NCBI RefSeq assembly: GCF_014490725.1 | Contig: NZ_JACOQL010000001.1 | Span: forward strand, 682,001 to 746,000 | From: Paracoccus amoyensis | GTDB taxonomy: Bacteria; Pseudomonadota; Alphaproteobacteria; Rhodobacterales; Rhodobacteraceae | Length of the DNA: 64,000 nt | Direction: 5' to 3' | Part shown: piece after piece, positions 55,933-64,000 of the stretch | Layout: each line of letters begins with the position of its first letter | Numbering within the stretch: the first letter of the stretch is position 1 | Program-made: the position numbers and the translations under genes | Notes under the pieces: generated by a model | What the model was told of the DNA's origin: nothing | The model's input: the letters and a program-made list of their open reading frames with translations, nothing else | Databases searched by the model: none

Positions 55933-57213
55933 TTAGCTTTTGGCCTGCCTTACGGCGTCGCCAAGGTTGTTTTCTGGCGCAAGTATCCTTGGCCAATCGT
56001 GATCAGGCGCCAGCTCTTCCAATGCGGACGAAAGATTTTTGACGCGACCGTCGTTCATATTTTTCAACGCACTGGCCACAATTTTTAAAGCTTCTTCACG
56101 CGACATGAAGCGCGTCAGATAAAAGCCCGCGGCCTCGGCCAGCATCGCGCCTTTATCCTGTGCAAAGCTGGCGTCGATATTCATCGCTTTCGGCTTCAGC
56201 GTTTCCGCCAGATTCTGGGCCAAGCGAAGGGCGGCGCCGGTGCGGATCACCATGTCAGGCAAAATTTGCCACTCGATCGCCAATGCGCTTCCATCCCGTT
56301 CCTGCGCATGGACCATCGCCTGATGTAATGTGCCGACAGCACCCGCGTTCAGCCGCGCCAACGTGACCAAAGCTTCTGCCATCACCGGGTTCGATTTCTG
56401 TGGCATGGTCGAGGAACCGCCGCCAGAACCAGCTGAAACCTCGGAAATTTCGGATTGGCCCAACAGGATCAGATCGGTGCCGATCTTGCCCAAACTGCCC
56501 GTCAGCAGGGCCAGCCAACCGCCAAGTTCAACAATACCGTCCCGCGCGGCATGCCAAGGCACCATTGGCGAACCAAGGTCCAGGTCGGCGGCCACACCGG
56601 CCCGAACGTCGGGCATCTTGGGCGCCAGCGCCGCGCCGGTTCCGGCCGCGCCGTAGAATGACACGTTCAGCAGACGCGGGCGAAGCTGTTCCAGCCGTTC
56701 TAATCCGCGCCGCAGCGGTGCCCGCCAGACCGCGATTTTTGCGCCCAGCGTTGTTGGCGCGGCGATCTGAAACCGGGTCCGGGCGGGAATGGCCGCGTCC
56801 GAAAACTCATGCGCTTTCTGACCCAGTGTGATTTCCAATGCCATCAGCCGCGATTCAAGAATGACCAATGCGTCGCGTAGTTGCAGGACCAGTCCGGTGT
56901 CCTGAATGTCCTGCGACGTGGCGCCGAAATGCGCCCATTGCCCATTGTCGCCACAGGCGCTTTTCAACGCCCCCACCAACGCCTGCGCTGCAATCCCGGC
57001 TTTGGCGGTGGCAGCCAGCAGGTCAAACGGCGCGGGTGTCAGCGAATTGGCAGTATCGGCGATGGCATTTGCTGCATCCAGCGGGATGAGGCCCATGCGT
57101 GCCTGAACCTGCGCCAGCGAGGCTTCAACCGCCAGCATCGCCGAAAGCTGGGCTTTCGGGCCCATGATTTCCGCCAGTTCGGTATCGCTGAACAGCCCGT
57201 CGGTCAGGTTCAT
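55933..57213 (-). CDS. pcaB: 3-carboxy-cis,cis-muconate cycloisomerase
   Basis: A 426-residue enzyme of the fumarase/aspartase superfamily. The signature GGGSSTMPQKSNPVMAEAL is in place, with the early HFGATSQDIQDTGLVLQL block. It turns 3-carboxymuconate from PcaGH into 4-carboxymuconolactone for PcaC. ATG 57213 overlaps the preceding gene's stop (ATGA); the open frame to 57282 has no homology. Confidence 0.93.
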   Translation of the reverse strand: MNLTDGLFSDTELAEIMGPKAQLSAMLAVEASLAQVQARMGLIPLDAANAIADTANSLTPAPFDLLAATAKAGIAAQALVGALKSACGDNGQWAHFGATSQDIQDTGLVLQLRDALVILESRLMALEITLGQKAHEFSDAAIPARTRFQIAAPTTLGAKIAVWRAPLRRGLERLEQLRPRLLNVSFYGAAGTGAALAPKMPDVRAGVAADLDLGSPMVPWHAARDGIVELGGWLALLTGSLGKIGTDLILLGQSEISEVSAGSGGGSSTMPQKSNPVMAEALVTLARLNAGAVGTLHQAMVHAQERDGSALAIEWQILPDMVIRTGAALRLAQNLAETLKPKAMNIDASFAQDKGAMLAEAAGFYLTRFMSREEALKIVASALKNMNDGRVKNLSSALEELAPDHDWPRILAPENNLGDAVRQAKS

Positions 57214-58043
57214 GCGGCACGCAGCGCCAGAATGTCGCGTGCCTGTTGCCATGTCGCGACCGGGCGTTCGTATTTGTCGCACAGATCCACGACCCGTTTG
57301 ACCAGCGCGGCATTGGACGCAGCCAATGTATCGCGATCGATGCGAACGTTATCCTCCAGACCGGTCCGCGCGTGACCGCCCGCAGAAACTGCCCAGTCGT
57401 TCAGGACGATCTGGTTTCGACCAATCCCCGCAGCGCACCATGGCGTGTCGTCGCCGAACAGCCGCCGCACCGTCTTGATGTAATAGTCGAAAACCTCGCG
57501 ATCCGCAGGCATGGCATTCTTGACGCCCATGACGAATTGCACATAGGGGCGATCCTTGATCCGTCCGTCTTCATACATTTTTGCAGCTTGAAGAATGTGA
57601 GACAGATCAAATGCTTCGATCTCGGGCTTCACGTCGTAGATGCGCATTTCGCTGGCCAGCCAATCGACAAGATCCGGTGGGTTTTCATAGACGCGCGTCG
57701 GGAAGTTATTCGACCCGACGGACAGGGACGCCATATCCGGGCGCAGCGGTAACATTCCGCCACGGGTCTGACCTGCACCAGATCGGCCACCCGTCGAAAG
57801 CTGCACGATCAGGCCGGGGCAATGCTTTTCCAGACCTTCCTTCAGCGCGGCGAAGCGGTCGGGGTCGCTGGTCGCTTTGCCGTCATCGTCTCGGACGTGG
57901 CAATGGGCAATGGTTGCACCCGCCTCGAACGCCTCATGCGTCGACTCGATCTGTTCGCTGACGGTGATCGGGACAGCCGGGTTGTTTTCCTTGGTCGGCA
58001 GGGATCCGGTGATGGCTACGCAGATAATGCAGGGATTTGTCAT
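57210..58043 (-). CDS. beta-Keto acid cleavage enzyme (BKACE, DUF849)
   Basis: A 277-residue protein of the BKACE/Kce family. Zinc ligands are His47 and His49 in HCHVRDDDG, and the conserved Glu is in GGHARTGLEDNVR. These enzymes react a beta-keto acid with acetyl-CoA to give acetoacetate and a CoA ester. In a protocatechuate operon the obvious substrate is beta-ketoadipate, giving succinyl-CoA. No pcaIJ or pcaF is in this window, so it may replace them. Start 58043 is supported by the family N-terminus MTNPCIICVAITG; earlier in-frame Mets are not. Confidence 0.88.
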   Translation of the reverse strand: MTNPCIICVAITGSLPTKENNPAVPITVSEQIESTHEAFEAGATIAHCHVRDDDGKATSDPDRFAALKEGLEKHCPGLIVQLSTGGRSGAGQTRGGMLPLRPDMASLSVGSNNFPTRVYENPPDLVDWLASEMRIYDVKPEIEAFDLSHILQAAKMYEDGRIKDRPYVQFVMGVKNAMPADREVFDYYIKTVRRLFGDDTPWCAAGIGRNQIVLNDWAVSAGGHARTGLEDNVRIDRDTLAASNAALVKRVVDLCDKYERPVATWQQARDILALRAA

Positions 58044-58050
58044 TGTTGCC

Positions 58051-58671
58051 TCAGATGTCAAAAAACACGGTTTCATCATCGCCTTGCAGGCGAATGTCGA
58101 AGCGATAGACAGGCTTGCCGTCCCGTTCGGATCGTTTGGCAATCAGGGTCGCACGGCGTTTTTCCCATTCGATCAGGTTGATCACCGGGTCGGTGGCGTT
58201 TGCCTCGGCCTCATCGTCGAAATACATCCGTGTATTCAGGCCGATATTGATGCCACGCGCGACGATCCACAGGTTAAGATGCGGCGCCATCATGCGGCCA
58301 TTTCGGCCCATCACAGGCCCCGGCTTGATCGTATCAAAGGCCCATTCGCCGGTTTCGAAATCGGTGATCACACGACCCCAGCCACGAAAGCCGTCCTCGA
58401 CCGGGCCACCGCCGTCGGGATGGGCGTAATGACCATTCGCATTGGCCTGCCAAACCTCTAGCAGCACGTCTTTGACGGGGCTACCGATACCGTCGATCAC
58501 CACCCCTTCGACGCGGATACGTTCACCTGTGGCGTTCGGGCCTGCGATATCCCATCCAAGCTCTTGTTCATAAATATCAAAACCAGCTGCACCGGGAGCA
58601 AGGCCGATATGGACATAGGGGCCAGCCGTCTGGGATGCGGATTCGCGGAGATAGTCCAGTTTCTGTGGCAT
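58051..58671 (-). CDS. pcaG: Protocatechuate 3,4-dioxygenase alpha subunit
   Basis: A 206-residue intradiol dioxygenase subunit (TAGPYVHIGLAPGAAGF, EVWQANANGHYAHP, RMMAPHLNLWIVARGINIGL). The alpha subunit lacks the iron ligands, which are in PcaH, and helps form the active site. It starts one base after the pcaH stop; the frame extends to 58728 without homology. The pair opens the ring of protocatechuate between the two hydroxyl groups. Confidence 0.94.
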   Translation of the reverse strand: MPQKLDYLRESASQTAGPYVHIGLAPGAAGFDIYEQELGWDIAGPNATGERIRVEGVVIDGIGSPVKDVLLEVWQANANGHYAHPDGGGPVEDGFRGWGRVITDFETGEWAFDTIKPGPVMGRNGRMMAPHLNLWIVARGINIGLNTRMYFDDEAEANATDPVINLIEWEKRRATLIAKRSERDGKPVYRFDIRLQGDDETVFFDI

Positions 58672-58672
58672 C

Positions 58673-59785
<1,113 letters not shown>

Positions 59786-59793
<8 letters not shown>

Positions 59794-60573
59794 GGCCAAT
59801 CTCCTTGAAAAAGCGGATGAGGATGGCGGCATGGGCTTCGGGTGCCTCGACACAGGGAATATGTCCCGCGCCATGAACGATATCCATGCGCGCCCCCGGA
59901 ATAAGTTCGGCGGTCTCTTGCACGATCTGGGGAGGGGTCGATCCGTCCAGATCACCGGCGATCAATTGCACCGGCAGGCTAAGTTTTGCACTGCTGCTGC
60001 GCAAATCGGCGGCGGCAATGGCCTCGCAACAGGCCGCGTAGCCGTTTAGCGGCTGACGTTCCAACATCCGCTGCCAAGGGGCTGCATGTCCACTTGCGCG
60101 GAAAGCCGGAGAAAACCAGCGCTCCATTGTCGTCGCGCCAATGCTTGCCAGCCCATTGGCGCGGATGGCGGCGACACGGTCGCGCCACATCTGGGCATCA
60201 CCGATCTTGGCCGCGCTGTTGGAAATCACCAGCCCGCGCAGAAGATCGCCATGACGTGCCGCCAACGATTGTCCGATCAACCCGCCGATCGACAAACCTA
60301 CGAAGACGACATCACGCAGTTGCAGATGCAGGATAAGCCCGGCCGCGTCGTCCGCAAGCTGCTCGATCGTATAAGGGCCAGAGGTTTCTTCGGACAAACC
60401 ATGGCCACGCTTATCATAGCGGACGATCCGCAATCCCGCGGGCAGATGCGGCAAAAACGTATCCCAAACCCGAAAATCTGTGCCAAGCGAATTGGCGAAC
60501 ATCACCACCGGGCCGTCCTTTGGCCCCTGATCGGCGTAATGCAGATCGGCGTTGTTGATCCGTGCATGTTCCA

Positions 60574-60574
<1 letters not shown>
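59786..60574 (-). CDS. pcaD: 3-oxoadipate enol-lactonase
   Basis: A 262-residue alpha/beta hydrolase with nucleophile Ser95 in GLSIGG, an acid in GDLDGSTPP and the His in HGAGHIPCVE. It hydrolyses beta-ketoadipate enol-lactone to beta-ketoadipate. The ATG overlaps the pobA stop (TGATG); the frame to 60739 is not coding. Second gene of the operon. Confidence 0.93.
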
Positions 60575-61785
<1,211 letters not shown>

Positions 61786-61797
61786 TCAGTAAAATGA

Positions 61798-61819
61798 GAT
61801 AATCGGTTCGATAGTTATC
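61798..61819. promoter_or_regulatory. Candidate PcaQ operator
   Basis: GATAA-N12-TTATC is a dyad in the 89-base space between pobA and pcaQ, ending 13 bases before the pcaQ ATG. One arm reads ATAAC on the minus strand, as in known PcaQ sites of rhizobia. Position and symmetry support it; no second copy was found. Confidence 0.45.
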
Positions 61820-61832
61820 AAAATGGGAAACT

Positions 61833-62768
61833 ATGGATCGCCGCATCAAGATACGCCATCTGCAGGCTTTCACCGAGATTGTCCGCCGGAACAGTATGAA
61901 ACAGGCCGCTAAACGCATGTTTCTGACACAACCGGCCATTTCGCGGACCTTGTCAGAGCTTGAGGAGATCGTGGGCGCGCAATTGCTGACCCGTGATCGG
62001 GGGGGCATTGGGCTGACGCCGCAGGGGGAGTTTTTCCTGAACTACGCCCAGACCAGCCTGTCGGCGTTAGAGCAGGGGTTGGCTGGGATCGAGCAGGCCG
62101 GTCGTGAAGGCGCGATGCAGTTGCGGGTCGGGGCTTTGCCCTCGGTCGCGGCGCGCCTGATGCCCGAAGCTGTATCAGAGGTGGCCCGGATCGCGGCTGA
62201 ATTACGGTTGACCATTGCCGATGGTTCGCACGGACATCTGACGGGTATGCTGCGGGCAGGGCAGCTTGATCTGGTTATCGGACGTCTGGGCGAGCCGGAA
62301 ACGATGCGCGATCTTAGTTTCACCCAATTGTATCTGGAAGAAGTCGCGGTTGTCGTTCGCCCCGGCCACCCGATCCTTGACGACCCCGATCTGCGCCGCA
62401 TCGTCGATTGGCCCGTGATCTATCCCGCCCCCTGGGCCGCGATCCGGCCATTTGTCGAACGAATGCTGATCACGCATCAGGTGCCGATGCCGCCCCGCCG
62501 AATTGAAACCGTTTCAGGGGCGTTTGGCCGCGTTCATACAAGGCGCAGTGACGCGGTCTGGTTCATTTCGGCCGGGGTGGTCGCGCGTGAGGTCGCCGAG
62601 GGATTGTTGGTCCGTCTGCCCATCGCCACCGATCTGACCGAAGGGCCCGTTGGGTTGATGAGACGTGCAGATGCGCCCGAATCTGCGGCCTCACAAATCT
62701 TTGTGCAGGCGGTGAGGCGGTCGATTGAACTTTTGGGACTTTCTGACCGCGATTCCGCTGCGGACTAG
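61833..62768 (+). CDS. pcaQ: LysR-family activator of protocatechuate genes
   Basis: A 311-residue LysR regulator beginning MDRRIKIRHLQAFTEIVRR with the helix-turn-helix MKQAAKRMFLTQPAISRTL-like, the pattern of PcaQ proteins. PcaQ responds to the lactone intermediate of the pathway and activates pca genes. It is divergent from the pob-pca operon, whose promoter region it shares. Confidence 0.93.
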   Translation: MDRRIKIRHLQAFTEIVRRNSMKQAAKRMFLTQPAISRTLSELEEIVGAQLLTRDRGGIGLTPQGEFFLNYAQTSLSALEQGLAGIEQAGREGAMQLRVGALPSVAARLMPEAVSEVARIAAELRLTIADGSHGHLTGMLRAGQLDLVIGRLGEPETMRDLSFTQLYLEEVAVVVRPGHPILDDPDLRRIVDWPVIYPAPWAAIRPFVERMLITHQVPMPPRRIETVSGAFGRVHTRRSDAVWFISAGVVAREVAEGLLVRLPIATDLTEGPVGLMRRADAPESAASQIFVQAVRRSIELLGLSDRDSAAD

Positions 62769-62925
62769 ACCCATATCATTGAAAAGACAGAGTTGTCCGC
62801 GCAGTTTCCAGCGCGTCGCGGGAAGAGGTTGTTCTTCATTTAACTTGACGTTAGCGTGACCACCATGCGTTGTCGCCCGCTGCGGCTCAATGCCAAAAGA
62901 GTTTTCATCCAGACGGGCGGACAGC

Positions 62926-64000
62926 ATGACCACGCTGACTCGGATCTATGTATTTGCTGGCCTGATGTCAGCGTTTGTAGCTGCTGGACAGGCCACGGCA
63001 CAGGGGCAGGAAGGCGAAGCACCGCCGCCTCCGCCGGTGACCGTGGTGACGCTGAAAGCGGAAGATGTGACGCTGACATCGAGTCTGCCGGGCCGCGTTG
63101 TCGCGCAGTCCGAGGCGAATTTACGCCCTCAGGTCAGCGGCCTGATCATCGAACGCCTGTTCGAGGAGGGCCGTCAGGTGACCGAGGGGGATCCGCTTTA
63201 CCGGATCGATCCCCGCACATACGAAGCTGCCGTCGCGCAGGCGCAAGCCGCCCTGGCACAAGCCGAGGCCGCGGCTGCAGCAGCCCGTCGCGAAGCCACG
63301 CGGGCCGAAACCTTGCGTGATCGCCGTGTCACCAGTGAACAGGCGCAGGATGCAGCAATTGCCGCGCGGGATGCCGCAGATGCGGCGGTCGAAGCTGCGA
63401 AAGCCCAATTGCTGGCCGCGAATATTGATCTGGACCGCACGACGATTACAGCACCGATCGATGGCGTCATCGGTCTGGCCCAAGCCAGCGCAGGTGCGCT
63501 TGTGACCGCTGGTCAGGCCGAATCTTTGGCGGTGATCCGCAAGATTGACCCGGTGCGTGTGGATGTGACCCAGTCGGCGGCCGATATCATCCGCTGGCAG
63601 CGTCAGGGCCCCGAGGCTGCTTTGCCAGCGGGGGGGGATCGGACCGTATCGTTGCGTCTGGCGGATGGCAGTATTTATGAACATACGGGTTCGCTGACCG
63701 GGGCCGAGCCTCATGTGAACGAAACCACAGGTGTGGTGACACTGCGGGTTGAATTTGAAAACCCCGAAGGCTTTCTGCTGCCCGGCATGTATGTGCAGGC
63801 TGAAATTCCGCAGGCGCAGCTGCCGGATGCAATCCTTGCTCCACAGGAAGGTGTCACCCGTGACCGTCGGGGACGTCCGGTCGCGATGGTTGTGAATGAC
63901 CAGAACATGGTTGAAGAACGCCAACTGGATATTGTTCAGGACCGCGGCAATCGATGGATCGTCAAGGAAGGTCTGAACGACGGCGACCGTCTGATCGTCG
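62926..64000 (+). CDS. RND efflux periplasmic adaptor (partial)
   Basis: The first 358 codons of a membrane-fusion protein of the HlyD/AcrA family, cut by the window edge. A signal peptide (residues 1-25, ending GQATAQG) is followed by a proline-rich link, a lipoyl half (VVAQSEANLRPQVSGLI), an Ala-rich coiled-coil hairpin (about residues 105-155), the second lipoyl half (TTITAPIDGVIGLAQ) and the barrel. It should link an inner-membrane RND pump, probably just downstream, to an outer channel. Start 62926 has a weak GGCGG site but gives the expected signal peptide. It follows pcaQ on the same strand, with no clear link to it. Confidence 0.9.
   Translation, partial: MTTLTRIYVFAGLMSAFVAAGQATAQGQEGEAPPPPPVTVVTLKAEDVTLTSSLPGRVVAQSEANLRPQVSGLIIERLFEEGRQVTEGDPLYRIDPRTYEAAVAQAQAALAQAEAAAAAARREATRAETLRDRRVTSEQAQDAAIAARDAADAAVEAAKAQLLAANIDLDRTTITAPIDGVIGLAQASAGALVTAGQAESLAVIRKIDPVRVDVTQSAADIIRWQRQGPEAALPAGGDRTVSLRLADGSIYEHTGSLTGAEPHVNETTGVVTLRVEFENPEGFLLPGMYVQAEIPQAQLPDAILAPQEGVTRDRRGRPVAMVVNDQNMVEERQLDIVQDRGNRWIVKEGLNDGDRLIV

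Overview
The window is about 64 kb of GC-rich chromosomal DNA. It looks like an alphaproteobacterium of the Rhodobacteraceae, probably close to Paracoccus. The grounds are: a bhcRABCD cluster in the gene order known from Paracoccus denitrificans, a methionine synthase split into two proteins, a puuD-type urate hydroxylase, PcaQ-controlled protocatechuate genes, and GC-rich intergenic stem-loops followed by a GGATATTT-like tail. The species call is inference from gene content. No tRNA, rRNA, CRISPR array, transposase or prophage gene was seen.

Layout. (1) 1-1152: a gene end, a terminator, an AT-richer membrane protein of unknown role and a palindromic repeat. (2) 1153-16506: mixed housekeeping and metabolic genes: a short MscS channel, a penicillin-acylase-family protein without its nucleophile, a 3-hydroxyisobutyrate-dehydrogenase-like enzyme, two hotdog thioesterases, a frameshifted acyl-CoA ligase, a zinc alcohol dehydrogenase, a degenerate DgoK-like protein, YmdB, an SLC13 permease, a DUF1127-like small protein, YebC, an ArgP/LysE pair and a DMT exporter. 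(3) 16535-37645: a 21-kb purine catabolic island with the complete beta-hydroxyaspartate cycle (bhcRABCD) in its middle. (4) 37727-52925: frameshifted manC, split metH, an orphan solute-binding protein, the ATPase-metA-ppk2-TPM operon, a FadL porin, guaB, and two exopolysaccharide-type transferases. (5) 53044-62768: a ten-gene minus-strand operon from pobA to a TRAP transporter for 4-hydroxybenzoate/protocatechuate catabolism, with pcaQ divergent. (6) 62926-64000: the start of an RND efflux adaptor.

How it works together. Guanine and 8-oxoguanine deaminases, xanthine dehydrogenase (XdhABC), urate hydroxylase PuuD, HIU hydrolase, a PuuE-UraD fusion and AllE cover most steps from guanine to ureidoglycolate. 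Ureidoglycolate cleavage gives glyoxylate. The bhc genes turn two glyoxylate into oxaloacetate without losing carbon. Their position inside the purine island, with a urate/xanthine-type permease and 8-oxoguanine deaminase directly downstream of bhcD, suggests that purine-derived glyoxylate is assimilated by this cycle. That coupling is the most interesting reading of the window. Allantoate hydrolysis (allC or alc), ureidoglycolate lyase (allA) and urease are not in the window and would have to be elsewhere.

Two genes (acyl-CoA ligase and manC) are each broken by what looks like one missing base. They may be real pseudogenes or sequencing errors. Two small AT-rich genes (125-835 and 20362-20928) differ in composition from everything else and look acquired; the second carries a HEPN-type R-N-x3-H motif.
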